Source: Callipepla californica brunnescens
Taxonomy: Eukaryota; Chordata; Aves; Galliformes; Odontophoridae
Assembly: GCA_023055505.1 (NCBI GenBank)
Contig: JALIRH010000045.1
Location: forward strand, 4,052,180-4,116,179
Direction: 5' to 3'
Length of the DNA stretch: 64,000 nucleotides
Shown here: positions 43,301 to 52,870 of the stretch, one piece after another
Numbering within the stretch: position 1 is the stretch's first letter
How the letters are laid out: each line of letters opens with the position of its first letter
Program-made: the position numbers and the translations under genes
The notes under the pieces: generated by a model
Told to the model about the DNA's origin: nothing
Database searches by the model: none
Seen by the model: only the letters and a program-made list of their open reading frames with translations

Positions 43301-46300
43301 GCAGCACTGACTGTACGTGGTGTCCTCGGTGTGTGCAGATTAATAGGGTTTAAAACCTTGTTCCTCTGGAGCAATGCAGAGCACAGCAGGGCCTTGTTGG
43401 GCAATGCAGAACTGAAGCTCTTCAGTCATATTTCCCCTGACCGTGTTTCAAACTTGTAAAACCATAACTTGCATTCTCTAAGACAGAGCCTGCTCAAGCT
43501 GAGTCTCTGAAAAGCAGGCTGAAGGCAGTACTGCAGGCTGTGTGTGATGAGCTGGGATCATTTTGGGTTTGTTTGAATTTCCATTATCAGTGGAATGAAG
43601 AGTGCACCTGCAGTTGTTCAAAACAACATGTTGTTAACATTCCTTTTTGTTTCCAAACCTGAAATTGGTATATTTCCAATGGTAAGTGTTCCTTTCTTAG
43701 AAGGAAGGTGGGGGGGGTGGAACAAAACACAGCTGTCTTGGGAGGAGTGGATCAGATTTTGTGGCTCTGGGACAAGAGTCACCTGCCTGGAATGCTGGAG
43801 GTGAGGGTGGCTCAGCCTCCCTGGAAAGGGGCACTCGTAGTGAGAGAGCAGATTCTTCCAGGAGCTCTGCTGACGAGTCCCAGATGAGGAAGACTTGCTG
43901 GGTGCTCTTGCAGAAGGCGTGCATTCTTTCTGCAGGATGGGTTCTTCTGGGGCATTTTGGGGTGGAGAAAGCACTCAGAGTGCTGCCAAGATTGTAATTC
44001 TGTATCAGAGTTCTGCTGGGGTTTGGTAGCTGTCTGAGCTGTTCCTTTCATTGCAACATCACTGTACTGAAATACAGCTCTGTTTGCTTTTTTCCTTTTT
44101 TAGCAGTCTGGTTTGACATTGCTGTTTACGTTAATGTATTTTACCTTTTTTGTTTGTTTGTTTATTTTAATCTGATCAGACATTCTAATAGAACAGACAC
44201 AGTCTTTGTCCAAAAGGAGCAGATTGTAACTGGATGCAAAGCAGGTTCCCAGCATCGTCAGTTGGTGCAGAAATACAACTTCAGTGCAGCTGTCTTCCGG
44301 TGTAAAGCAGTATTTTAGGCTCAGCTTTAGCCCAGATTTGGACATCCCTGGGAGGTGTGTGCTATTCATGCGGACTTGGGACAAACATGAGTGCTTTTTC
44401 TTTACCATGTGTTGCCTGAGCTGTTTGACACTGATTCATACATTGAGAGGATGAGCTCAGTCCTTCAGAGGCAGTGACATGGATCTGAGATGTCTCCCCT
44501 GGGTGCAGCTGGAGGCAAGCAGCTCACCCACTGCCCCTCTGTTCTGAACAGCAGAATTGGGGAGTGCTGTGGGTCTGTGCAGTGACAGCAGAGCAGATTT
44601 CAAGTGCAACAAATGTGGTCAGCCTCAGGCAACCATGCGAGATAAATAAAAGGCCACAGTTTGGTGGGGCCCTGGCTGGCTGCTCCCAGCTGTAAGCTGA
44701 CCCTGCCCTGCGTGGGCAGTGCCCCTGGCCTGGAGCCCCAGGGCTGTTATTTTCTGGAGGTGTGGGTGTGCTGGGGCCGTGTCCTGCTGGCAGCTCAGCT
44801 CCACACCCACTCGCCAGAATTTTAGTTATTTTTCCTCGTAAAGGTCAGGAGCCCGGGCCTGTTTCAGTGCAGCCATAACAGCTCCTCCAAAAGGCCATCT
44901 CCCTGGGCAGGACGGAGTGACCTGTGGTGTGTGAAGCTGCTCGTGTTTGGGGAAACCTGTGCACAGCACTCTGACCTCCAGGTGTGTGTGGGGTGCCTGC
45001 TGCTGAGCCACTGCTGGCCTCGCACGTCAGCACTCCGCTAAGAACCCAAATACCAAGTAGGAATTTACACTGTGCTGAATGGAAGTTGGGTTTCCTGCCC
45101 AGCAGGCATCCCTCCCTCCAGCTGCTTTCCACTGGGGCTGTGAGCTGCCTGGTTTTCACAACAGTTTGGGAATTCTGTGATTGTCTGCTGTAAAATCCGT
45201 GCAGTCACAGTCCAACAAACACTCAACCACTATTACAAAAACATCTGAAGAGAAGTGCTTGTTTTTTAATGCCAACTTCAGGCACCATTTCCAGTCGGTT
45301 TATTTACTGTGCAGCGCTGTCCATAAATTCTTTTGCAGAACTTGATCAGTGTTGAGAGGCACAGTTCAGTACACAGACAGCAAGTGTTCCTGGAAACAGC
45401 AATTTCTGATGCCAAAAAGGGACCTTGGGCTCTGTGTGTTCCTCTTGACAGTCGCAGGAAAAACACGAGGATGGTCGAAGCTGTGGCAGTCAGTTAAACC
45501 CTTTCTCTGGTTCTCCAACCTCAGGGAGCAGCTGTTGTGAGCTTCGGGCATCCAGCCTGGGCCGGCTGTAGCTGGGTCTGTCCAGAAGGTGCTTTCAGAT
45601 GTCAGGGTCAGCTGGAACAGTTCATCACTGGGGTTAAAATTGCATTTGCAGTGGGTTCTGTGTGAGTCAGGTCCCCAACCATCTGCTCGCTTACGGAGCG
45701 GGTACTGAGTCACAGAGTGCTCACGGAGATATCAGGGTTCCTGAAAACCGGCGCGTGTTGGCAGGGAGCCCTCCGTCCCACGCGGAAAGTCCTGCTCATC
45801 CCCGGGATTCCTCTGCAGGGAGCTCTGATCTTATCTGCATCAGCAGCACAGCGAATCGGGGAAAGCGTTCTGGAGGTTTCGGTCCTGAGCTGTGCTTCTT
45901 GCTGTGCCAGCCACGCTGGATTTTGCCATGATTCTCAGTGTGGGAAAAAATAATCAGAATGAGTCTTTTTCTCCTTATTCCGAGCTGTGTTCTGAACTGC
46001 TGTGCAATTTGCTGTCTCGTGGTCCCTATGGAGACTCGGTGTGTTTGTGGGCCACGCGGTGGAAGTCTCTCGTGAGGCCCATGAGATGCCGTGCTTGTTT
46101 CTGCTGCTAACCACGGGACTCTGTTCCTTCCCTATTTGGCTGTTGCTGAGCATTGCAGATCTCTAGAATAATTCTTTGTTAACCTGAGTTTGTCAGGGGA
46201 GCAGGCGGAGCTCCGCATCACACGATGCTCAGGAGCTGTCACATGTGGCCTTAAACCCAACGCAGCGAACAAACAGAAGCAGCGAACAAACAGAAGCAGC

Positions 46301-46722
46301 CGGTGCTGGAGGGCAGCTCAGCATCACACGGCTGAGCTTCGCTGCAGCTGAAACACCGCTGGTGCTGCGGTGTCACAGCCGGCCCTGCGCGATGCTCAGC
46401 TGCGTGGTCAGGGAATTCAGACTGCTTTTGTTGCTCCTTTTATTGCCCGTGGGGTGGGATCAGAGTGCCTCAGCAGTTCTGCCGTGCTCCAGAAACATCA
46501 GTGGTTTCTGTGCCAACAGATGTGCTGCGTTGTAGTCTTTAAGGCTTTACTTTTTGAACAGCTGCTTGCTGAGCTCCGGCTCCTATGGGGGAGCAGCTTT
46601 ACTAACAGCTCCTCTCCTTCCCCTGCAGGATTGAGTTCCAGAACAAGTTCTACACGGGGACGGGGTTCAAGTTCCTCCCGTTCTCCTTTGACACCATCCG
46701 CGAGGGGAAGTTCGACGATTAG
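22355..46722 (+). CDS. ATP6V0A1: ATP6V0A1, V-ATPase V0 subunit a1
   Basis: Large membrane subunit of the vacuolar proton pump. Its N-terminal half binds V1 and its C-terminal half forms the proton half-channels. Coding exons: 22355-22471, 22635-22713, 23014-23111, 23546-23674, 27686-27789, 28248-28374, 29604-29686, 30343-30436, 31816-32028, 32593-32743, 32938-33077, 33842-33999, 34388-34478, 34856-34974, 35291-35507, 36048-36155, 39066-39173, 41579-41696, 42124-42295, 46629-46722. All have GT-AG borders with continuous frame, giving 839 aa, or 832 with the alternative acceptor at 27707. A 75-nt cassette (36892-36966) and an 18-nt microexon (39758-39775) are optional; skipping the 21 nt and including the microexon gives 838 aa, the usual family length. 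It starts [16 protein letters not shown]. Membrane segments begin at [17 protein letters not shown] (about residue 404). The essential channel arginine lies in [13 protein letters not shown] (R742). It ends GKFDD. Introns are more AT-rich than those of the genes to its right. Confidence 0.98.
22498..22580. repeat. C-rich minisatellite in ATP6V0A1 intron 1
   Basis: Imperfect tandem units of about 12 nt (GTGCCCCCCC, TGCACCCCCC, GTGTCCCCCT) right after the first donor, inside a 163-nt intron. The complementary strand is G-rich with quadruplex potential. Confidence 0.8.
26099..26112. repeat. (AT)7 microsatellite
   Basis: Short AT dinucleotide run in ATP6V0A1 intron 4. A similar TG/TA-rich patch lies at about 31381-31419 in intron 8. 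Confidence 0.85.
27686..27706 (+). CDS. ATP6V0A1: ATP6V0A1 optional 21-nt segment (alternative 3' splice site)
   Basis: The exon can start at 27686 (after TTCAG) or at 27707 (after CAGCAG). The 21 nt between encode AELHHQQ just before [18 protein letters not shown]. Both acceptors keep frame. I recall mammalian ATP6V0A1 isoforms differing by this same heptapeptide, so the choice appears conserved between birds and mammals. The segment sits in the cytosolic N-terminal half, after a helical region. Confidence 0.8.
36892..36966 (+). CDS. ATP6V0A1: ATP6V0A1 candidate 75-nt cassette exon
   Basis: Preceded by a long polypyrimidine tract and CAG, followed by a strong donor GTGAGT. The 25 codons ([20 protein letters not shown], then AAAAT) are open and phase 0 on both sides, so inclusion between exons 36048-36155 and 39066-39173 keeps frame. 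The peptide would extend the hydrophilic loop after the membrane segment [20 protein letters not shown]. Its low-complexity, alanine- and glutamate-rich composition suggests a flexible insert. Splice signals and frame are seen directly; use as an exon is inferred. Confidence 0.72.
39758..39775 (+). CDS. ATP6V0A1: ATP6V0A1 18-nt microexon (PTEDEV)
   Basis: Eighteen nucleotides between a TTTTCAAG acceptor and a GTAAGA donor encode PTEDEV in frame between HSEEGEE and FDFADTVV. Human ATP6V0A1 has a near-identical hexapeptide, P(S/T)EDEV, at the same place, which strongly supports a conserved microexon. It lengthens an acidic cytosolic loop. Microexons of this size are often neuron-enriched; that is inference here. 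Confidence 0.88.
46264..46297. repeat. 17-bp direct tandem duplication
   Basis: Two identical copies of a unit starting AGCGAACAAACAGAAGC lie side by side in the last ATP6V0A1 intron. Confidence 0.9.
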
Positions 46723-47207
46723 CAGCGGTGCCCCTGTGCTCCGTGTCCGTGTGTGTGTGTGTGTCTCATGTGTGCCCCGCAGTGCATATAACTTATTGCA
46801 GCAGCCTGAGCGTCACCGTGAGGTCTGAAAGCCACGAGCTTTGCCGTCCCTGGATAATGAGTGGCATTTGATCAAAGAAGCTTCTTCCTCGAGTTTACCA
46901 CTGACGCTCCGTGCGCGGCGTGTCCGCTCGGTGTGACTGTGCTGCGTGCCGTGAGTTCCCTGGCAGGTCTATCAGGGTACGTGAGGAAATGCAGCTGGAG
47001 CTGAGTGGGCACAGGAGCGCACGGAGAAGAGGGCACAGTACCTCCCTGCAGCTCTGTGCTCAGCGGAAGAAACGCTGCGGGAATTCCTGTGCGGTTCCTC
47101 CGTGCTCAGGGAGGGGCGGTGAGTGATGCTCCCCCTCCCCAGCTCCGCTCCCCCCACTGCAGGCGCTGCTTTTCCTCCTGCGCACATTGTGAGCCCCTCC
47201 CCCGGTG

Positions 47208-47330
47208 TCGGTGCGGTGCTGTGCTGTGTTGTGCTGTGCTGTGTTGTGGTGTTGTGCTGTGCAGTGTTGTGGTGTTGTGTTGTGCTGTGTGTGACTGTGT
47301 CAGTTGCTGTTGTTGCAGTGTTGTGTGTGA
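47208..47330 (+). repeat. TGTGCTGTGTTG low-complexity tract in 3' UTR
   Basis: Imperfect 5-nt units (GTGCT, GTGTT, GTGGT) repeated over about 120 nt, read as UGU-rich RNA in the ATP6V0A1 transcript. Confidence 0.8.
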
Positions 47331-47419
47331 CCAGAATAGAATAACAGATCCTCACGGCATTGAGCAGCGGCAGAGGTGCATCTCCTGCGGTGCGTGCGGA
47401 GCGCCCTCGCGATGCACGG

Positions 47420-47439
47420 CCCCCCCCCCCCCCCCCCCC
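47420..47439. repeat. C20 homopolymer
   Basis: Uninterrupted run of 20 cytosines; likely length-variable and error-prone in sequencing. Confidence 0.9.
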
Positions 47440-47485
47440 ACGCGTGTCTGCGGATCGCTGTGCGCTTTGGCGGCGGTCACTGAGC

Positions 47486-47491
47486 ATTAAA
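47486..47491 (+). terminator. ATP6V0A1: ATP6V0A1 polyadenylation signal ATTAAA
   Basis: Common variant signal followed within about 30 nt by a GT-rich stretch (GCTGTGGGCTCTTCGTG). It is the last such signal before the NAGLU promoter. Cleavage is expected near 47505-47510. Confidence 0.65.
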
Positions 47492-47676
47492 GGCGCTGCA
47501 CTGCACAACGCTGTGGGCTCTTCGTGCTCCGCGGGCGCTGCGACAGCGGCTGAGGGTCCCCGGCCAGAGCTGCCCCGGACCGACACCGCGTGGGGGGGTG
47601 GGGGAGGTGCGGGGGTCCTTCCCACGCCGCCCACGAGTGGGGCCTCTCCCGCTCTCGGGCACCGCCCCCCCCAACC

Positions 47677-47684
47677 CACGTGAC
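47677..47684 (+). promoter_or_regulatory. NAGLU: CLEAR-like E-box CACGTGAC in the NAGLU promoter
   Basis: CACGTGAC lies about 203 bp upstream of the NAGLU ATG in a CpG-rich promoter. The CLEAR consensus is GTCACGTGAC and NAGLU is a known member of the TFEB-regulated lysosomal network, so this is a good TFEB/TFE3 site candidate. The left flank (CCC) is not the ideal GT. Confidence 0.6.
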
Positions 47685-47886
47685 GCGCGGCTCCCGGTGC
47701 CGCAGCGCCCCCTTCCGGCCGCGGGGAGGGCTCAGTAAGCCCCGCCCGCACGAGGCCACGCCCCCCGAGCGGCCCCACCCGAATTAGTCCCTCCCGCCGC
47801 CCGTCGCCGATTGGCTCTCCGCGGCCCCGCCCCCTCGGCCGGCGGCGTGGATTGGCGGAGCGCGGCGCGGAGCGTGCGGCGCGGCC

Positions 47887-50677
47887 ATGGCGGCGCTGCG
47901 GATGGCGGCGGTGTTGGCGGCGTTGGCGGCCGCGCGCGCTCCGGTGCCCGCGGAGCCGCGGGGTCCGGCGGGGGACGCGCGGCAGGAGGCGGCGGTGCGG
48001 GCGCTGGCGCGGCGTCTGTTGGGCTCCGGGGCCTCCGCCGTGGCGCTGTCGGTGGACGCGGCGTTGGCGGCGGGCGGCCCGGACGCGTACCGGCTGCGCT
48101 CCCCGCCCGGCGGCGCCGTGGCCGTGGCCGTGACGGGCTCCAGCGGCGTGGCGGCCGCCGCCGGCCTCTACCGGTACCTGCGGGACTTCTGCGGCTGCCA
48201 CCTCTCGTGGTCCGGGGCGCAGCTCCGCCTGCCCGACCCTCTGCCGCGGTTACAGAGCGAGATCCGCGCCGCCGCCCCCAACAGGTACCGGCGGGGGCAC
48301 CGCGAGAACCGCCCCCACCCCCACACCCCCACCCCCGCCGCCTCCGGGGCTCCGGGCGGCCCCGTCCCCGCGGCCACGTCACGGTCCCCCCATGAGCCCG
48401 GCGCGACGCGCTCCCCCCGCAGGTACCGCTACTACCAGAACGTGTGCGCGCACAGCTACTCGTACGCGTGGTGGGACTGGGAGCGCTGGGAGCGCGAGAT
48501 CGATTGGATGGCGCTGAGCGGCATCAACCTGGCGCCCGCCTTCGCGGGGCAGGAGGCCGTGTGGCAGCGGGTGCGTGCGGGGCGGGCGGCCGCGGGGCCC
48601 GGAGCGCCGTGCGGGGCTGACGCGGGGCCGTGCAGGTGTACCGCGCGCTGGGGCTGAACCAGAGCGAGATCGACGCCCACTTCACGGGGCCGGCGTTCCT
48701 GGCGTGGAACCGCATGGGGAACCTGCACGGCTGGGCCGGGCCGCTGCCGCGCGCGTGGCACCTGCAGCAGCTGTACCTGCAGGTATGGGGGTACAGGTAT
48801 GGGGGGGTACAGGTATGGGGGGTAAAGGTATGGGGGGTACAGGTATGGGGGGTACAGGTATGGGGGTACAGGTATGGGGGGTACAGGTATGGGGGTACAG
48901 GTATGGGGGTACAGGTATGGGGGTGGGACCCGGCCCTGTCCGGGGCGCGGGGCTCCTCTCCCCGCTCTCCCTCCCTCAGTACAGGATCGTGGAGCGGATG
49001 CGCTCGCTGGGGATGACCACGGTGCTGCCGGCCTTCGCAGGCCACGTGCCACAGGGGGTTCTGCGGTGAGTGTGACTATGGGTGGCTGCTCTGGGTCCCA
49101 GCCCTACGCCCCTCAGGGCCCTGCAGCTCCTCTGTGCGGCCCCGGGCCCCGTCCCGCTGCCAATCCCATCCTGTCCCCGCTCAGGGTCTTCCCACGCATC
49201 AATGCCACGCGCCTTGGGAGCTGGAGCCACTTTGACTGCACTCTGTCCTGTGCCTACCTGCTGTCCCCCGAGGAGCCCATGTTCCAGGTGATCGGGACGC
49301 TCTTCCTGAAGGAGTTAATCAGGGAATTCGGCACCGACCACATCTACAGTGCCGACACCTTCAACGAGATGAGCCCGCTGTCCTCTGACCCCGCGTACCT
49401 GGCGGGCATCAGCAGCGCCGTCTTCAGGGCCATGACGGGAGGTGGGTCGGTGTGGGGCCGTGCAGCGCTGAGCTGCGGCCCTGTGTCCCCGCGGCAGCGG
49501 GACCGTGGCTGCAGTGCTCACCTTGTGTCTGCCCGCAGCGGATCCCGAGGCGCAGTGGCTGATGCAGGGCTGGCTCTTCCAGCACCAGCCGACCTTCTGG
49601 CGGCTGCCGCAGGTGCGGGCGGTGCTCCGTGCTGTGCCCCTGGGCCGCATGATCGTCCTCGACCTGTTCGCTGAGTCCAAGCCCGTCTACGAGTGGACTG
49701 AGTCCTTTTACGGGCAGCCCTTCATCTGGTGCATGCTGCACAACTTTGGCGGCAACCACGGCCTCTTCGGCGCCGTGGAGGCCATCAACCGCGGCCCTTT
49801 TGAGGCACGGCGCTTCCCCAACTCCACCATGGTGGGCACGGGGCTGGCGCCCGAGGGCATCGAGCAGAACGACGTGGTGTACGAGCTGATGAACGAGCTG
49901 GGCTGGCGCCGGGAGCCCCTCGACCTTCACGAGTGGGTGTCCCGCTACGCCCAGCGCCGCTACGGAGCCCCCAACGCGGCCGCCAGCGCCGCGTGGCAGC
50001 TGCTCCTGCGCAGCGCCTACAACTGCAGCGGCGCCTGCGTCAACCACAACCGCAGCCCTCTGGTGCACCGCCCGTCCCTGCGCATGGACACTCAGCTCTG
50101 GTACAACGCCAGCGACGTCTACGAGGCCTGGAGGCTGCTGCTGAGCGCCGGCGCCGCGCTGGGCTCCAGCGCGACCTTCCGCTACGACCTGGCCGACGTG
50201 ACGCGGCAGGCGGTGCAGCAGTTGGTGGGCGATTACTACGAGCGCATCCGCGCTGCCTTCCAGCGCCGCGCGCTGCCCGAGCTGCTGGCGGCCGGCGGCG
50301 TGCTGCTGTACGACCTGCTGCCCGAGCTGGACGCGCTGCTGGGCTCCCAGCGCCCGTTCCTGCTGGGCCGATGGCTGCAGGCCGCCCGCAGCACCGCCAC
50401 CAGCGAGCGCGAGGCCGAGCAGTACGAGCGCAACGCCCGCAACCAGCTGACGCTGTGGGGGCCCAGCGGGAACATCCTGGACTACGCCAACAAGCAGCTG
50501 TCGGGGCTGGTGCTGGATTATTATGGGGTGCGCTGGAGCCTCTTTGTCTCTCTGCTGGTGGAGAGCCTGAACACGGGCAGCCCCTTCCACCAGGAGCAGT
50601 TCAACCAGGCTGTCTTCCAAGTGGAGAGGGGCTTTGTGTACAGTAAGAAGCGCTACCCCCGCGACGCCCGTTGGTGA
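47887..50677 (+). CDS. NAGLU: NAGLU, lysosomal alpha-N-acetylglucosaminidase
   Basis: Family GH89 hydrolase that removes terminal alpha-GlcNAc during lysosomal heparan sulfate breakdown; its loss causes MPS IIIB in humans. Six exons: 47887-48284, 48423-48570, 48636-48782, 48980-49065, 49185-49441, 49539-50677. All have GT-AG borders and the frame is continuous, giving 724 aa as read (human 743). The N-terminus [20 protein letters not shown] is a signal peptide. Catalytic glutamates align to E321 (ADTFNEM) and E451 (GLAPEG), matching human E316 and E446. N-glycosylation sequons include NST at N440 and NCS in AYNCSG. Other hallmarks are [16 protein letters not shown] and [14 protein letters not shown]. 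The frame stops at TGA 50675-50677, but the conserved C-terminal tail continues in another frame (see the next entry). Its 5' neighbour is ATP6V0A1 and HSD17B1 follows within 0.8 kb. Confidence 0.97.
48783..48930 (+). repeat. NAGLU: 14-16 bp minisatellite of splice-donor copies in NAGLU intron 3
   Basis: The real donor CAG/GTATGG (GT at 48783) is followed by nine more copies of (C/A)AGGTATGGGG at GT positions 48797, 48813, 48828, 48843, 48858, 48872, 48887, 48901 and 48915. Eight keep CAG before GT and one has AAG. The array fills most of a 197-nt intron. Confidence 0.92.
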
Positions 50678-50756
50678 CACGCTGGAGATTGCCAGGAAGA
50701 TCTTCCTCAAGTATTACCCCAGTGCCGCACAGCGGGGCCGGGCCGGGCCCCCGTGA
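50673..50756 (+). other. NAGLU: Out-of-frame conserved NAGLU C-terminal tail
   Basis: Overlapping the apparent stop, the next frame reads [20 protein letters not shown] and ends at TGA 50754-50756. This matches the human NAGLU C-terminus ([16 protein letters not shown]). The human order is YPSQPR-GDT; here YPRDAR is followed by one extra T (50671 or 50672) before GDT. The sequence therefore carries a one-base frame disruption relative to the ancestral gene, either real or a sequence error. Confidence 0.85.
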
Positions 50757-51179
50757 TGTGGGGTTGTGCCGCTCAGAGCCCCCCCAGGAGGAGGGCAGAG
50801 ACCCCACAGCCCCACGCCTGAGTGCTGCGTCCCGGTGACTCCAGAATGAAGGCGCTGAGCGCCAGGGGGAGCAGACAGCATCCGAGGGGGTGGGAAGAGC
50901 CCCAGCAGCTGTTGCAGAGCAGAGACACGCTTGGCCCTGCCAGCCCCAGCCTGCCCCGAGCTGGGCTGCACACGGAGCGTGGAGGAACAGGAGTAGGGCT
51001 GTGCTGCCCCACCGGGAGCTGATGGTGCCTGAGCAGGGGCTGGCAGAGCTTGGAGATTGCCCCAAGGGCCGCCCCAGCCACACACAGTGCCTTTGTATTG
51101 AAAGAGACTCTGCCGGGCTCCCCATAGCGGGGCTTTCTCTGCCTTTTCCTCCCAGTGCTGGGGGTCCTCGTGAAGGGCT

Positions 51180-51185
51180 ATTAAA
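51180..51185 (+). terminator. NAGLU: NAGLU polyadenylation signal ATTAAA
   Basis: ATTAAA about 500 nt after the NAGLU stop, followed by a GT/T-rich stretch (GTTGGGCTCCTCTGTGTCCGT) typical of a downstream element. Confidence 0.75.
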
Positions 51186-51362
51186 GCCCTGGGCGCTCGG
51201 TGCCGTTGGGCTCCTCTGTGTCCGTCTCTGCTGCTCCCTGAGATGCAGTTTGTTTCAAAGGGAGCAGCTCTCAAGGGAAGCTCTGCATAGTGGGAACGCG
51301 GGTGGTCTTAGGGACGCGGGGCAGTGCGGGGCCGTCCCGGGCTGGTGCAGGGACGGGGGGTC

Positions 51363-51446
51363 CTTATCACCACAGCTGTGGGGCCTTGAGATAAGCAGGC
51401 AGACACAACACGGCGGGCGGGGGGGAGGCAGCCCAGCCTTTAAAAA
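51363..51446 (+). promoter_or_regulatory. HSD17B1: HSD17B1 proximal promoter: inverted GATA pair and TATA-like box
   Basis: CTTATC (51363-51368) and GATAAG (51390-51395) form an inverted pair of GATA sites, followed by TTTAAAAA (51439-51446), a TATA-like element about 53 bp before the ATG. The human HSD17B1 promoter is known to use a GATA site, so the layout fits gonadal regulation. The TATA role is inferred from position. Confidence 0.55.
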
Positions 51447-51498
51447 CCACGCAGCCCCGAGCCCGGCGCTGCGGGCCACGGGCAGAGCCGCGGTGCCC

Positions 51499-52840
51499 AT
51501 GGAGAAGATCACGGTGCTGATCACCGGCTGCTCCTCGGGCATCGGGCTGGGGCTGGCGGTGCGGCTCGCGGCCGACGCTGCGCGCAGGTTCAGAGGTAAA
51601 GGGGTGACGCTGTGGGTGGGGGTCCCGGCGCTGTGGGGCACAGCACGGCCGCGCTCTCTCCGCAGTGTTCGCCACTATGCGCGACCTGGCCAAGGGCGAG
51701 CGGCTGCTGGAGCGCCTGGGGGACCGCTGCCCCGACACGCTGGAGCTGCTGCAGTTGGACGTCACCGACCCGCGCTCGTTGGCCGCGGCCGTGCACCGCA
51801 TGCGGGGGCAGCGCGTGGACGTGCTGGGTACGGACCGTCGGTGGTCGGCGTCTTTTCCCGGGCACTGAGGGAGCGGGTGCCCGAAGGGGGGGGGGCTGGG
51901 GGTCCCCGCAGCGCTGGGGCACAGAGAGAGGGATCGACGCTGCGTTCCCACGTATATCCAAAGCTGCGCTGGGGGTACACAGCGCCCGCTCAGTGGTGCC
52001 GTACCCCACAGTGTGCAACGCGGGGGTGGGTCTGCTGGGCCCCCTGGAGCTGTGCTCGGAGCAGGCCGTGAGGGCGGTGTTCGACGTGAACGTGTTCGGC
52101 GCCGTGCGCACCATCCAGGCCTTCCTGCCCGCCATGAAGCAGCGCCGTGCCGGCCGCATCGTCGTGTCCGGCAGCGTCGGGGGGCTGCGAGGTGGGCGCG
52201 GGGCCGCCCGCGGGGCCGCGGGGAGGGGACGCGGCTCTCAGCTGCCGCTCCGCCACAGGGATGCCCTTCAACGCCGTGTACTGCGCCAGCAAGTTCGCGC
52301 TGGAGGGGCTGTGCGAGAGCCTGGCCGTCGTTCTGCGGCCCTTCGACATCCAGTGAGCGCCGCGGGGCGGGTGTGGGACCCACGGAGGGCTGTGAGCCCA
52401 CGCGGGTCTCTCCCGTAGTGTGACGCTGGTGGAGTGCGGCCCGGTGCGCACCGCCTTCATGGACAACGCGCGGCGCGCCGACCCCGACGGCCCCGAGCTG
52501 CGGGCGTTGGACGCGGAGACGCAGCGGCTGTACCGCCGTTATCTGCAGCACTGCGCGCGGGTGTTCCTCCACGCGGCACAGGAGGTGGATGAGGCCGTTC
52601 AGGTGCGCGGGGCGGGCGCCGGGCGGGGCCGTGGGACGCGCGATGAGCGCTGAGCGGTGCCCGCTGCAGGTGTTCCTGGACGTCATCGCCGCCCCACAAC
52701 CGCCGCTGCGCTGCATCGCCGCGCAGCTCCCGGCCCCGATGGCGCTGCTGAGCCCGGGCGGCTCCGACGGCGCCGAGTACGTGCGGGCCATGCACGACTT
52801 CGTCTTCGGCCCCGGTGAAGCCGCCGAGGAGCGGCCGTGA
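51499..52840 (+). CDS. HSD17B1: HSD17B1, 17-beta-hydroxysteroid dehydrogenase type 1
   Basis: NADPH-dependent short-chain dehydrogenase that reduces estrone to estradiol in ovary and other steroidogenic cells. Six exons: 51499-51595, 51666-51827, 52012-52191, 52259-52352, 52419-52602, 52670-52840. All have GT-AG borders and the frame is continuous, giving 295 aa (human 328, with a longer disordered tail). The cofactor motif TGCSSGIG (residues 9-16), the NAG motif ([13 protein letters not shown]), catalytic S141 (VSGSVGGL) and the Y154-x3-K158 pair ([18 protein letters not shown]) are all present. [12 protein letters not shown] after strand 6 matches the type 1 enzyme (human LIECGPVHTAFM). Four of five introns are only 66-70 nt. 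The start matches the human N-terminus. It is tandem with NAGLU and COASY, as in mammals. Confidence 0.96.
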
Positions 52841-52864
52841 GCGCGGCCCCGGGACGGCCCCGGC

Positions 52865-52870
52865 AATAAA
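52865..52870 (+). terminator. HSD17B1: HSD17B1 polyadenylation signal AATAAA
   Basis: Canonical signal only 24 nt after the stop codon, giving a 3' UTR of about 45 nt. A CTTGCTGGGGG stretch follows. The COASY start codon is 276 nt further on. Confidence 0.88.

Larger units (their letters stand above)
46723..47505 (+). other. ATP6V0A1: ATP6V0A1 3' UTR
   Basis: About 780 nt from the stop to the expected cleavage site. It contains a GT run near 46750, a long UGU/GUGCUGUG-rich low-complexity tract (about 47208-47330) that could bind CELF- or Pumilio-type proteins, and a run of 20 C (47420-47439). Confidence 0.65.

Noticed and set aside
46972..48201. 409-aa minus-strand frame across the ATP6V0A1 3' UTR and NAGLU exon 1
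   Set aside because: Made of low-complexity translation of the UGU tract (HNTTQHNTA-like) and CpG island; crosses two real features.
48783..48960. Open frame through NAGLU intron 3 as evidence of a constitutive larger exon
   Set aside because: The reading frame is periodic because of the minisatellite, and retaining all 197 nt would shift the frame into exon 4. Kept only as possible alternative-donor use.
49424..50710. 428-aa open frame antisense to the last NAGLU exon
   Set aside because: It is the complement of a GC-rich, strongly constrained coding exon; high GC3 removes stops on the other strand. No start context, splice logic or family similarity.
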